In this document: positions 27,931 through 37,208 of the stretch, in pieces
Layout: each line of letters begins with the position of its first letter
Numbering within the stretch: position 1 is the stretch's first letter
Origin: an uncultured Allomuricauda sp.
GTDB lineage: Bacteria; Bacteroidota; Bacteroidia; Flavobacteriales; Flavobacteriaceae
Assembly (NCBI RefSeq): GCF_937884665.1
Contig: NZ_CAKZYF010000106.1
Coordinates: 1-64,000, forward strand
DNA length: 64,000 bases
Direction of reading: 5' to 3'
Made by a program: the position numbers and the translations under genes
The notes under the pieces: generated by a model
What the model was told of the DNA's origin: nothing
The model's input: the letters and a program-made list of their open reading frames with translations, nothing else
The model's database searches: none

Positions 27931-27959
27931 AAAAGCCCCTCCAATAGGAGCGGGCTTTC
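27931..27959. terminator. Terminator after fumC, probably bidirectional
   Basis: AAAAGCCCCTCC and GGAGCGGGCTTT form an imperfect stem with a 4-nt loop and A/T-rich flanks, between fumC (stop 27906) and the convergent gene ending at 27982. Confidence 0.8.
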
Positions 27960-27981
27960 TTTATTGTATGGATAGTGTATA

Positions 27982-28869
27982 TTACTTTAATGCAAATTTG
28001 GAGGTACCCAACAACTTCAAATTGGGGTCATATACGTTTACCATGTAATTTCCTTTCTGGAAGTCACTTGCCGGTTTATTGATGTAGTCGCAGACATCTA
28101 AAGAACTGTTCTCATAGTAGAAATTGGTTCCCTTGCTATATGTAATGGATGCTCCTTCTTCACTGGATTTCGAAAAGCTATCCCCTAAAACATTACCTTG
28201 AGGGTCCAATACTTCAATAAAGAATTCTCTATCCCCAGCTTCTGCTATTACGTTATCAGCTACTGTAAAACATACTTTAAATTTATCAGTGGACTTTGCG
28301 CGAGAAGTTGAAACCAATTTTCCATTGTTCCTTTCTCTTACAGCATCAACACTAAAAGTAGATAAACTAAGAGCAGAACCTCTTTCAACAGCATCTGCCA
28401 ACTGCGTGTTCTGTACAATCAAAGAATCGTTGAAGACCGTTTGCTTTTCCAATTCCACAAAAGTACTGTCCCTTTCCATGGCCAAGAGTGTATTGGATTG
28501 TGTTAAAGAATCTACTTGCTTTAGCAATTCTTCCCTCTCCGCTTTTAGGACACTGACTTGTCTTCTGTAACGGGAAAGGGTAGAGATATCCGCTTTCATG
28601 GTCTGCACGGAATCGATATACTTCGCAATATTGTCTCGCGCAGCTACCAATTCTTCGTTTGTGGCGTTACTTTCTAGAATAGCTTTGTCATATTCCGACT
28701 TTAAGCTGTTCAAATCTTCAACTACTAGGTCCCTTTCTTGCTGTAGCGCTGTTGTTGTCTTTTTCTTATCTTGGTAAAGACTTACGGTATAAATTATAGT
28801 TCCCAATAGAACTACGCCAAGAAGTCCTGCTATTACCTTTAACCCATTGTTACTTTTTGTTTCCGTCAT
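27982..28869 (-). CDS. Membrane-anchored coiled-coil protein, unknown function
   Basis: A 295-residue protein: a cytoplasmic start, one membrane helix at residues 10-30, then a coiled coil from about 35 to 165 (heptad-like, with Leu/Val and many Glu/Lys), then a C-terminal beta-rich domain of about 110 residues (FKVCFTVADNVIAEAG, FFIEVLDPQGNVLGD, GNYMVNVYDPNLKLLG) that looks immunoglobulin-like. Similar proteins occur throughout flavobacteria as conserved hypotheticals. The shape suggests an inner-membrane anchor holding a globular domain in the periplasm. Function unknown. Confidence 0.7.
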   Translation of the reverse strand: MTETKSNNGLKVIAGLLGVVLLGTIIYTVSLYQDKKKTTTALQQERDLVVEDLNSLKSEYDKAILESNATNEELVAARDNIAKYIDSVQTMKADISTLSRYRRQVSVLKAEREELLKQVDSLTQSNTLLAMERDSTFVELEKQTVFNDSLIVQNTQLADAVERGSALSLSTFSVDAVRERNNGKLVSTSRAKSTDKFKVCFTVADNVIAEAGDREFFIEVLDPQGNVLGDSFSKSSEEGASITYSKGTNFYYENSSLDVCDYINKPASDFQKGNYMVNVYDPNLKLLGTSKFALK

Positions 28870-29033
28870 AACTTAGTAATTAATTGATATTTAATTTGGT
28901 GTATTTATCAATCGTGTTCGGATTATATACGCTTAGGTTGTAATTTTGGATTTTTGGGAGAAAATAAAATCTCAAAAAATATTCTTTCTCTTTCTGAAAA
29001 CCCTAATTTTATTGAGGTTGGAAAGACCTTGTT

Positions 29034-29804
29034 ATGAAAACCAATTTTTTGCGATATTTTGCTTTTTTTCTGGTGTTCTTGAGGATTGCCCAAATTTCAG
29101 CGCAAAAATTGGACCCCGGAAACAGTCAGGTTTTGGGTATCGAAATAGTGCCTATAGAACATGCTACAGCGGTTTTAAAGTGGAACAACACCACCATATA
29201 TTTGGACCCTGTTGGTGGGAAAGAGGCATTTGAAAGGGTACCCCAACCCGATTTGATTCTTATTACGGATATCCATGGGGACCATTTTAGTTTGAAAACC
29301 TTGGAGGCGCTGGATACAGGACGAGCCAAAATTATAGTTCCCCAGGCCGTTGCCGATAAAATGCCCGAAGTATTTACCCCCCAGATTGATGTCTTGAACA
29401 ATGGAGATAGCAAAGAGCGCTACGGTATAACGGTGGAAGCGGTCCCAATGTACAACTTGCGCGAGGAAGCCCTGCGTTTTCACCCTAAGGGAAGAGGCAA
29501 TGGATATGTTCTTCATCTCAACGGAAAAAAACTTTACATTTCCGGGGATACGGAAGATACTCCCGAAATGCGTGCCCTAAAGAATATTGATTTAGCATTG
29601 GTCTGTATGAACCTTCCGTATACCATGAGTGTAGAACAGGCAGCAGATGCGGTTTTGGAATTTAAACCTAAGGTAGTATATCCCTATCACTACAGAGGAA
29701 AAAACAAGGTAAGCAATGTGGACCGGTTCATGAATCTTGTCACCGCTGAGAACAAGAACATTACGGTCGTCCCTTTAGATTGGTATCCTAACGATGATTT
29801 TTAA
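29034..29804 (+). CDS. Exported MBL-fold metallohydrolase
   Basis: A 256-residue protein with a signal peptide (1-23, cut near ISAQ) and a metallo-beta-lactamase fold related to UlaG/UPF0173. The first metal motif is DIHGDH (residues about 80-85), where the first His of the usual HxHxDH is Asp; NLPYTMS and YPYHYRG supply later positions and SGDTEDTPEM gives the bridging Asp. The Asp variant occurs in the exported Bacteroidota branch and need not abolish metal binding. Substrate unknown. Confidence 0.82.
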   Translation: MKTNFLRYFAFFLVFLRIAQISAQKLDPGNSQVLGIEIVPIEHATAVLKWNNTTIYLDPVGGKEAFERVPQPDLILITDIHGDHFSLKTLEALDTGRAKIIVPQAVADKMPEVFTPQIDVLNNGDSKERYGITVEAVPMYNLREEALRFHPKGRGNGYVLHLNGKKLYISGDTEDTPEMRALKNIDLALVCMNLPYTMSVEQAADAVLEFKPKVVYPYHYRGKNKVSNVDRFMNLVTAENKNITVVPLDWYPNDDF

Positions 29805-29868
29805 GACTATATAATATTGTTCCATAATCCTCGTTCTTCTCGTACCATTATCCCAAACTTACTTGACC

Positions 29869-30549
29869 ATGGCACAAAAATCTGTTTTCGCATGCACCGT
29901 GTTCCTTTTTTGTTTTTTCGCCTCGGTTTATGCCAATCGCTGCGATAATTTATATGCAAAGGTCACCTACAGCTTAGGCCACTCCAAAAAAGCGATGTCC
30001 GCTACGAATTTTGAACATCAAATGTATTATGCGGAGCGAGCAATGCTCGCTCTGGAAAAATCAATAGAGTATAAAGCGGAATGTGCTTGTGCAAAATCTG
30101 AAAATAAGACGCTGGATGCCATCGCAATTTTAAAGAAAGCAATAAAACCGTACGACTGGGAAGCTGGACGGTTCTATACCAAAAAATCCATGGCCCTTAT
30201 CCAGGAACTCATCACCATTTTGGATGAATGCACACAAAACGATGTCCCATCTGTTATTGTTGAAGATAGCAATACAGCGACCTTAGAAAATGAAGCGTAC
30301 GCAGACCATGCTGAGGAAAAAGTATCCACTTCGAATGATGGTTTGAGTGAAGTCTTTGAGGAACACGCCCAGGTTCGACTCGATTCAGCAAAAAAGGCAA
30401 TTGAAAAATTGGTCTTACTTTCAAAAACGTACAATCCCTACGGTCAGGATAACAGCTCCGGTAATTTAGTATCGCGCCAAAAAGCCTATTTGGAAGAAGC
30501 TAAAAAAATCTTGGAAGAAGGACTTGAGGCATTGAATAACCGGCCCTAA
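29869..30549 (+). CDS. Hypothetical secreted helical protein
   Basis: A 226-residue protein with a signal peptide (1-22, cut near VYAN). The mature chain is largely helical, with cysteines in RCDNLYAK, ECACAK and DECTQ that could form disulfides, an acidic linker near residues 130-160 and a second helical block at the end. No family recognised. The ATG at 29869 is preferred over a TTG two codons upstream. It lies 64 nt downstream of the MBL gene and may be cotranscribed with it; it is convergent with ettA. Confidence 0.6.
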   Translation: MAQKSVFACTVFLFCFFASVYANRCDNLYAKVTYSLGHSKKAMSATNFEHQMYYAERAMLALEKSIEYKAECACAKSENKTLDAIAILKKAIKPYDWEAGRFYTKKSMALIQELITILDECTQNDVPSVIVEDSNTATLENEAYADHAEEKVSTSNDGLSEVFEEHAQVRLDSAKKAIEKLVLLSKTYNPYGQDNSSGNLVSRQKAYLEEAKKILEEGLEALNNRP

Positions 30550-30560
30550 GTATTTATCTT

Positions 30561-32252
30561 TTAACGGATCAGCTTTTTGTACTTAATTCGTTTTGGCATG
30601 ATGTCAGTGCCCAAGCGTTTCTTCTTGTTCTCTTCATAATCGGAAAAAGACCCTTCAAAAAAGTACACTTGGGAATCCCCTTCAAAGGCTAAAATATGGG
30701 TGCAGATTCTATCCAAAAACCACCGGTCGTGTGAAATAATTACGGCACAGCCCGCGAAGTTCTCCAGACCTTCTTCCAGAGCTCTGAGGGTGTTCACATC
30801 AAGATCATTGGTTGGCTCATCCAAAAGCAAAACATTTCCTTCTTCCTTCAAGGTCATGGCCAAATGAAGTCGATTGCGCTCCCCTCCCGAAAGCATACTT
30901 ACCTTTTTATTTTGTTCACTACCGGAAAAATTAAAACGGCTCAAATACGCCCTTGAGTTGACTTGTTTCCCTCCCATCATCACCAACTCTTGCCCATCAC
31001 TGAAATTCTCCCAAATGGTTTTATTGGAATCAATATTGGAATGACTTTGGTCCACATAGGCCAACTTGGCCGTGTCCCCAACCACAAATTCACCGCTATC
31101 TGGTGTTTCTTCCTCCATAATCATTCTAAAAATAGTGGTCTTACCTGCTCCGTTGGGGCCGATGATGCCCACAATACCTGCCTGGGGAAGACTAAAATCA
31201 AGGTTTTCATACAGCAGCTTTTCGCCGAAGGCCTTGCTCACACCTTTAGCAGCGATTACGTTGGTTCCCAATCTGGGACCGTTTGGAATATAGATTTCCA
31301 ATTTTTCCTCAAGTTGCTTTTGGTCTTGGCTCAATAGCTTATCATAGTTTTTTAGACGTGCTTTTTGCTTGGTCTGCCTTCCCTTGGCACCCTGCCGCAC
31401 CCAATCCAGTTCACGTTCCAAGGTTTTCTGCCGTTTGGAGGCCTGTTTACTTTCTTGGGCCAGTCTTTTTGCCTTTTGATCCAACCATCCTGAATAGTTT
31501 CCCTTCCATGGAATTCCCTCCCCACGGTCCAATTCCAAAATCCATCCAGCAACATTATCCAAAAAATATCGGTCGTGGGTAACCGCAATTACAGTTCCTT
31601 GGTATTGTGCCAAATGATGCTCCAACCAGTGTACGGATTCTGCATCCAAATGGTTGGTGGGCTCGTCCAATAGTAAAACATCTGGTTCTTTGAGCAACAA
31701 ACGGCACAGAGCGACCCGCCTTCTTTCCCCTCCCGACAATACGCTTATTTTTTTATCAGGTTCCGGCGTGCGCAGGGCATCCATGGCAATTTCCAATTTG
31801 GTATCCAGTTCCCAGGCATTGGAGGCATCAATCTTATCTTGAAGTCCGGCCTGTTTGTCCATCAGCTTTTGCATTTTCTCCGCATCTTCATAAACCTCAG
31901 GCAGGGCAAACATATCATTGATTTTATTGTACTCATCCAAAATTGCAACGGTTTCTGCCACCCCTTCTTTAACCACTTCCAATACAGTTTTATCTTCCTC
32001 CAGCTGAGGTTCCTGCTCCAAGTATCCGACAGTGTATCCTGGAGAAAAAACCACATCGCCTTGATAATTCTTATCAACACCCGCTATAATTTTCAAAAGT
32101 GTGGATTTACCAGAACCATTTAAACCCAGAATACCAATTTTGGCTCCATAAAAGAAACTGAGATAAATGTTTTTGAGTACTGGCGTATTTGCAGTTTTGA
32201 ATGTCTTGGTAACCCCAGACATTGAGAAAATCACCTTTTTATCGTCTGACAT
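30561..32252 (-). CDS. ettA: Energy-dependent translational throttle protein EttA (ABC-F)
   Basis: A 563-residue soluble ABC-F ATPase with two nucleotide-binding domains in one chain and no membrane part. The first domain has Walker A GLNGSGKST near residue 43 and signature LSGGERRRVALCRLL; the second has GPNGAGKTT and LSGGERNRLHLAM. Between them is the helical linker that reaches the ribosomal peptidyl transferase centre. EttA binds the ribosomal E site and gates the first peptide bond according to the ATP/ADP ratio. The length matches EttA and the arm region is short as in that subfamily, unlike Uup or resistance ABC-F proteins. A small membrane protein gene follows 38 nt upstream on the same strand. 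Confidence 0.94.
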   Translation of the reverse strand: MSDDKKVIFSMSGVTKTFKTANTPVLKNIYLSFFYGAKIGILGLNGSGKSTLLKIIAGVDKNYQGDVVFSPGYTVGYLEQEPQLEEDKTVLEVVKEGVAETVAILDEYNKINDMFALPEVYEDAEKMQKLMDKQAGLQDKIDASNAWELDTKLEIAMDALRTPEPDKKISVLSGGERRRVALCRLLLKEPDVLLLDEPTNHLDAESVHWLEHHLAQYQGTVIAVTHDRYFLDNVAGWILELDRGEGIPWKGNYSGWLDQKAKRLAQESKQASKRQKTLERELDWVRQGAKGRQTKQKARLKNYDKLLSQDQKQLEEKLEIYIPNGPRLGTNVIAAKGVSKAFGEKLLYENLDFSLPQAGIVGIIGPNGAGKTTIFRMIMEEETPDSGEFVVGDTAKLAYVDQSHSNIDSNKTIWENFSDGQELVMMGGKQVNSRAYLSRFNFSGSEQNKKVSMLSGGERNRLHLAMTLKEEGNVLLLDEPTNDLDVNTLRALEEGLENFAGCAVIISHDRWFLDRICTHILAFEGDSQVYFFEGSFSDYEENKKKRLGTDIMPKRIKYKKLIR

Positions 32253-32290
32253 TTTGGATATATTTTAATGTGAATTGAGAAAATAGTAGA

Positions 32291-32473
32291 TTAGACCCTG
32301 CCCTTCAGCGCATTGAAAACCCAAGCGACCGCGAAGAAACCTATACCCACAGCGGCAAAACCATATCCGGCGACTTCGTCATATTTAAAGGCTCCCAGGG
32401 CAATCATCCCAAGACCAACAAAAATCATAATCCATGTGGCCCAAGCTAAAACAGTATTCTTGTTCATTCCCAT
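32291..32473 (-). CDS. CAL67264-type small membrane protein
   Basis: A 60-residue protein with two membrane helices (residues 8-27 and 33-52) joined by a short loop, KYDEVAGYG, and a short basic end. It fits the Bacteroidota family CAL67264, of unknown function. It begins MGMNK; either ATG could be used. It lies between the Gfo/Idh/MocA gene and ettA on the same strand. Confidence 0.75.
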   Translation of the reverse strand: MGMNKNTVLAWATWIMIFVGLGMIALGAFKYDEVAGYGFAAVGIGFFAVAWVFNALKGRV

Positions 32474-32525
32474 ACTACGGTTTCAATAGTCAACCAAATA
32501 TCGTAAAAAAAGGGAAAACTAGGCA

Positions 32526-33509
32526 TTAGGTTTCAAATGGAAATCTGGCACCGATTTGAGACCGTATTTCCCCTAAAAGTTTGGCAATATCCAAACTATG
32601 GGTATGTGACCACAGCTCACTATTCAATTTACTGTTTTTCAAACAGTTATGTACTTCCTCAATTTCAGGCACAAAACCATTTCCCAATATTGGATGTTGA
32701 AATTCCTCGATGCTATCATCTAGTTTGAGGGTAAACCCCTGGGATTCATGCCATCTGGGATGGATAAAAATTTGCCCTTTGGTCCCCGAAATCTCCGCTT
32801 CCATTTTTGATTCGCCCACCAGACCGCTATATAAAATTGCCAAACTATTGGGATATTTAAATAGTATTGATGTTTGAATCTCTGTGCCATTTTCTAGAAA
32901 ATTGGCATAGGCGTGAATTTTTTCAGGTACGCCCAAAAGAAAGTAGGACAAAAACACTGGGTAAATGCCGACATCCAAAAGGGAGCCAGATGCCAATCCC
33001 GGATTTAGAAGACGCGAATCCATACCTTTATCCAAAGCGTAAAAGGAAAAGTCAGCATGTAAATAAGAGACCTTTCCCAATTTTTCTCCAGATACCCAAG
33101 CTTTTACCTTTTTTAAGGTAGGGTTGAAGCGCGACCAAAGCCCTTCCATTAGGAAAACGCCCTCCTGCTGGGCTACCTCAACAATTTCCTCTACTTCTTC
33201 GGGGCTTATTCCCAAAGGTTTTTCGCAAAGTACGTGCTTTCCAGCCCGCATGGCCTGTATGGATAGCTCCTTATGAAACGTATGGGGCGTGGCGATGTAA
33301 ACAATATCAACAATGTTGGAAGTAAAAAGGGCCTCGTAACTTTCAAAAACATGGGGAACGTCAAATTCTTCGGCAAAGATTACGGCTCTTTCCCGATTTC
33401 TGGAGGCTACAGCGCTTACCTCAGCTTCTTTAATTCGCTTTAAATCTTCAGCAAACTTTCGTGCTATTTTTCCCGGGCCAATAATGCCCCAACGTATTTT
33501 ACCTTTCAT
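32526..33509 (-). CDS. Gfo/Idh/MocA family NAD(P)-dependent oxidoreductase
   Basis: A 327-residue enzyme with an N-terminal Rossmann domain (WGIIGPGKIARKFAEDL, glycine-rich dinucleotide motif), ATPHTFHKE and the family Glu-Lys-Pro motif HVLCEKPLGI near residue 93, then a C-terminal beta-sheet domain. Family members oxidise sugars, inositol or trans-dihydrodiols; this one resembles the dimeric dihydrodiol dehydrogenase-like branch common in flavobacteria, but the substrate cannot be named. ATG at 33509 is chosen; a TTG three codons upstream is less likely. A promoter -7 element sits only six bases upstream of the ATG. Confidence 0.88.
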   Translation of the reverse strand: MKGKIRWGIIGPGKIARKFAEDLKRIKEAEVSAVASRNRERAVIFAEEFDVPHVFESYEALFTSNIVDIVYIATPHTFHKELSIQAMRAGKHVLCEKPLGISPEEVEEIVEVAQQEGVFLMEGLWSRFNPTLKKVKAWVSGEKLGKVSYLHADFSFYALDKGMDSRLLNPGLASGSLLDVGIYPVFLSYFLLGVPEKIHAYANFLENGTEIQTSILFKYPNSLAILYSGLVGESKMEAEISGTKGQIFIHPRWHESQGFTLKLDDSIEEFQHPILGNGFVPEIEEVHNCLKNSKLNSELWSHTHSLDIAKLLGEIRSQIGARFPFET

Positions 33510-33515
33510 GGTATC

Positions 33516-33523
33516 CAAAAGTA
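33516..33523 (-). promoter_or_regulatory. -7 element directly before the Gfo/Idh/MocA gene
   Basis: TACTTTTG on the minus strand, ending six bases before the ATG at 33509, so a transcript from it would be leaderless or nearly so. No -33 TTTG at standard distance was found. Confidence 0.35.
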
Positions 33524-33575
33524 ATGATTAATACTCCGTATCTTTAGCGACCAAGTTTAAAACGATTTTTAGATA

Positions 33576-35204
33576 ATGGATTTGAACTTCAATAAGAACG
33601 AAGACCACAATAAACTCAAACTTTCAGAATTAAAAAAGAGACTTGCGCAAATAAAGCTTGGTGGCGGTAAGACCCGAATAGAAAAGCATCATGCCAAGGG
33701 AAAAATGACCGCCAGAGAACGAATTTCCTATTTATTGGACAATGATGCTGATTCCATCGAAATAGGTGCTTTTGCCGGAGAAGAAATGTACCAGGACCAC
33801 GGCGGATGTCCATCTGGTGGGGTAGTTGTCAAAATTGGTCATATCCAAGGAAAACCCTGTGTTGTGGTGGCCAATGATGCCACGGTAAAGGCAGGGGCTT
33901 GGTTTCCCATTACCGGAAAGAAAAATTTAAGAGCCCAGGAAATTTCAATAGAAAACCGATTACCCATTATCTACTTGGTGGACAGTGCCGGGGTTTACCT
34001 CCCCATGCAAGACGAGATTTTTCCGGATAAAGAACATTTTGGGCGAATCTTTCGGAACAACGCCATCATGAGCAGTATGGGAATTACGCAGATTTCGGCA
34101 GTAATGGGAAGTTGTGTGGCCGGGGGTGCCTATCTTCCCATAATGAGTGACGAGGCACTTATCGTGGACAAAACAGGAAGTATTTTTCTAGCTGGAAGTT
34201 ACTTGGTAAAAGCCGCGATCGGGGAGAGTATAGATAACGAAACCCTCGGTGGTGCCACAACACATTCTGAGATTAGCGGTGTAACGGATTATAAGGCCAA
34301 GGATGATAAAGATGCCCTGGCGACCATCAAAAATATTGTAGGCAAAATAGGTGATTTTGAGAAAGCGGGTTTCAATAGGGTGGCACCAAAACTTCCTAAA
34401 GAAAATCAACAGGATATCTATGGGATTTTACCCAAATCCCGAAGTGACCAATATAATATGCTCGAAATCATAAACCGCTTGGTGGACGATTCAGATTTTG
34501 AACAATATAAACAAGGATATGGGCAAAGTATTCTTACAGGTTATGCCCGAATAAATGGTTGGGCCATAGGTATTGTGGCCAATCAAAGAAAAGTTGTGAA
34601 GACCAAAAAGGGTGAAATGCAGTTTGGAGGTGTGATTTATTCAGATTCTGCGGACAAAGCGACCCGATTTATCGCCAACTGCAACCAAAAGAAGATTCCC
34701 CTTGTCTTTTTACAAGATGTAACTGGTTTTATGGTGGGAAGTAAAAGTGAACACGGGGGCATAATAAAAGATGGAGCAAAAATGGTAAATGCGGTGAGCA
34801 ACTCTGTGGTACCCAAATTTACCGTGGTCATAGGAAATAGCTACGGCGCGGGAAACTATGCCATGTGCGGCAAAGCTTATGATCCACGACTTATTGTAGC
34901 CTGGCCCAGTGCCGAACTTGCGGTCATGAGCGGCAATTCAGCGGCAAAAGTATTACTTCAGATAGAAAAGGCCACCCTAGAGAAAAAAGGGGAAACCTTT
35001 GACGCCGAAAAAGAAAAAGCACTTTTCAGTGCAATAAAACAGCGCTACGACCATCAAATATCGCCTTATTATGCGGCAGCACGTCTTTGGACCGATGCCA
35101 TAATCGATCCCTTAGAAACCCGAAAATGGATTTCTATGGGAATTGAGGCCGCTGACCAAGCGCCCATCAAAAAGCAATTTAACATGGGGTTGTTACAGGT
35201 TTAA
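33576..35204 (+). CDS. Acyl-CoA carboxylase beta subunit (carboxyltransferase)
   Basis: A 542-residue biotin-dependent carboxyltransferase with the two crotonase-like halves of the PCC/MCC beta family. Visible: GKMTARERISYLLD, GGCPSGGVVVKIG, VDSAGVYLPMQDEIFPD, and in the second half LVFLQDVTGFMVGSKSE and GNSYGAGNYAMCGKAYDPR. VYLPMQ and the GFMVG loop favour 3-methylcrotonyl-CoA carboxylase (leucine breakdown) over propionyl-CoA carboxylase; this is judgement rather than proof. The biotin-carrying alpha subunit is not in the window. Its stop codon directly abuts that of the convergent next gene. Confidence 0.88.
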   Translation: MDLNFNKNEDHNKLKLSELKKRLAQIKLGGGKTRIEKHHAKGKMTARERISYLLDNDADSIEIGAFAGEEMYQDHGGCPSGGVVVKIGHIQGKPCVVVANDATVKAGAWFPITGKKNLRAQEISIENRLPIIYLVDSAGVYLPMQDEIFPDKEHFGRIFRNNAIMSSMGITQISAVMGSCVAGGAYLPIMSDEALIVDKTGSIFLAGSYLVKAAIGESIDNETLGGATTHSEISGVTDYKAKDDKDALATIKNIVGKIGDFEKAGFNRVAPKLPKENQQDIYGILPKSRSDQYNMLEIINRLVDDSDFEQYKQGYGQSILTGYARINGWAIGIVANQRKVVKTKKGEMQFGGVIYSDSADKATRFIANCNQKKIPLVFLQDVTGFMVGSKSEHGGIIKDGAKMVNAVSNSVVPKFTVVIGNSYGAGNYAMCGKAYDPRLIVAWPSAELAVMSGNSAAKVLLQIEKATLEKKGETFDAEKEKALFSAIKQRYDHQISPYYAAARLWTDAIIDPLETRKWISMGIEAADQAPIKKQFNMGLLQV

Positions 35205-37208
35205 TCAGTCTATGATAAATTTGGCGAGTTGCTTTTTTTCATTGGGTTCTTGCAGTCTGACCATATAAGACGCTTGCTTTTGGTTTGGTCTCCCAAAATT
35301 TTTGACCACTGTACATTTTAAGAATGTTGCCAGATAATCCGAATTCTTTCCAGAGCCTGCTAAGGGTGTTACATTTAAAATCCATTCTCCGACTGTTTCA
35401 GCACCAAGTATTTCAAATTGTTCCATAGCGCTGCCGACCTCAAGGGCTTTGGTAAACTCCTGGACATTTGACAACCGTGTATGTTCCCAGTCAAAGAAGC
35501 GCTTCTGAGGATTCACGAACTGTACAACAAATTCGGCTTCCGGATTGCTCCATTCCAAAATGAGCCTAGCATTATAGGTAATATTGTTCTGATATTTCAA
35601 ATCCACCTTAGAAACATCCAGATTACTTCGATGACTGTTGATTAAATTTCGTATTTCGGAACCAAGGGATTTTCCAAAACCTTCAGGTTTAGAAGAGGCA
35701 TTGATTTCATTCTGAATCAACGCATAGAGTGTGTTCAAAGCAACCTGATACCTAGCAAGATTGCGGTTTACCACAGCGAAATCAAAGCTATTTTGGATTT
35801 TAGCAGGATAGTCCAAGATAAGTCGGTTTACTATGGCGAGAGCCAAGTCGTGGTTGTTAACAGTGGAGCTCTTCAAATAGGCCGCTCGAAGCATCTCATA
35901 GGTCGGGGACTCCATCTCCAGCACATTGGACAAAATCCGAAAAGCAACATCTGGCGAAGACGCATAGAAAAAATCAAACACATCGGACCAATAGTTTCCC
36001 TCACCTTTGAACTTCTCTCGTTGATTTAGGTAAATGTCATAGGCACTTCGAACATTTTTCCCTTTTTTTAACTCTTTTAAATAAGGGGTTATCAGCGCTT
36101 TAGTATCGATTTTGATTTTTGTATCGTAAAAATTATCTTTTAATTGCATGGCATTGGAACTCTCGTTGTCCGCACTACCATAACTTCCCGTTTTTGTCGT
36201 AATCAGCAAGACTCCGTTAGCGCCCAGAGTACCATAAATATTGGTGGCAGCCAGTCCCTTCAGTACGGTGACATCTTCTATGTTCTTGGGGTCCAAAAAA
36301 CTCGTGGGATAGAAAATTCCATTGGCCGAGGACTGGGATTGGGGTAGAGGAACTCCATCAACCACAATTAACCCATAATTATTTCCCAATAGCGAATTAC
36401 TTGGTCTAAGTACGGCTCTGCTCAAATCGTCATTCTGTGCCAACGCAACTCCCGAGAATTTTCCTTGAATTCCGGTATTTACCGTAGTGGCCGCATCTAA
36501 AATTCGTTCGCTACCTATACTTTGAACCGCATAGCCTAAAGCATCTTTGTCTTTTTTGCCCAAAGCCATGTTTTCTTTTGTATCCGGGTTTTTTTGAGTT
36601 TCAGTTACTACTACTTCTTCCAATCGTACCCCTTTTTTCATATCGAGTTTTGCGCTATCTGATTTTATGACGTTTTGGGCTCCGGCGACCGTACTATCTT
36701 TCCTTTTGGTCCGGGTATTTGCTGAAAGATTTAAAAATTCCGCTTTGCCCAGAATAGAAAGTAGATTGATGGTACGCGTATCATACTTGGGAGAACTATT
36801 GATAACCACGGTCTCACCACCAAATTTTGGAGTGGTTTTGTTCAAGTTCTGTGTTCCGTCTGTAAAGAAGAGATGGTACCCGTCCGAAGCAAGGGACTCC
36901 AGTCCCTGGAAGGAAGTAGCACCGTCATACCGAATATCCTGTATTCTAGTTCGAAGGGCTGTCCAGTCTCCTGCGTTTATCGTGAAGTCCTCTTTAAAAC
37001 GGACGGTATCACTAAATCCGACCAGAAGAACCTTGGTGTCCTGAAAACGCTTAAAGTACGCATCCAAGTACTTCATTTCCATTAGACTGTCACGATATAT
37101 TCTAGAAGTGGATGTATCCCAAAATATGACGGTCCGCGCTTTATCTTGGGAAAAAAGACTTTGGTACAGTAGCAAAAAACCTATCAAATAAACGCCTTTA
37201 AATTTCAT
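35205..37208 (-). CDS. Secreted VWA - TonB-plug - helical repeat protein lacking a beta-barrel
   Basis: A 667-residue exported protein of unusual architecture. Signal peptide 1-20. Residues 22-155 are a von Willebrand A domain with full MIDAS: Asp31-x-Ser33-x-Ser35 (DTSTS), Thr98 and Asp117 (FTDG). A linker ending EEVVVTE leads to a SusC-type TonB plug at about 215-345, with IQGKFSGVALAQ, IVVDGVPLPQ, IEDVTVLKGLAATNIYG and GANGVLLITTKTG. Instead of the 600-700-residue barrel there follows a helical, TPR-like region (350-540) and a C-terminal beta domain (about 560-667, RLILEWSNPEAEF to the end). The protein at 37569-39356 shares the plug, helical and C-terminal parts. Function unknown; binding of a metal-dependent ligand or of a partner at the outer membrane is inference. 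Confidence 0.8.
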   Translation of the reverse strand: MKFKGVYLIGFLLLYQSLFSQDKARTVIFWDTSTSRIYRDSLMEMKYLDAYFKRFQDTKVLLVGFSDTVRFKEDFTINAGDWTALRTRIQDIRYDGATSFQGLESLASDGYHLFFTDGTQNLNKTTPKFGGETVVINSSPKYDTRTINLLSILGKAEFLNLSANTRTKRKDSTVAGAQNVIKSDSAKLDMKKGVRLEEVVVTETQKNPDTKENMALGKKDKDALGYAVQSIGSERILDAATTVNTGIQGKFSGVALAQNDDLSRAVLRPSNSLLGNNYGLIVVDGVPLPQSQSSANGIFYPTSFLDPKNIEDVTVLKGLAATNIYGTLGANGVLLITTKTGSYGSADNESSNAMQLKDNFYDTKIKIDTKALITPYLKELKKGKNVRSAYDIYLNQREKFKGEGNYWSDVFDFFYASSPDVAFRILSNVLEMESPTYEMLRAAYLKSSTVNNHDLALAIVNRLILDYPAKIQNSFDFAVVNRNLARYQVALNTLYALIQNEINASSKPEGFGKSLGSEIRNLINSHRSNLDVSKVDLKYQNNITYNARLILEWSNPEAEFVVQFVNPQKRFFDWEHTRLSNVQEFTKALEVGSAMEQFEILGAETVGEWILNVTPLAGSGKNSDYLATFLKCTVVKNFGRPNQKQASYMVRLQEPNEKKQLAKFIID

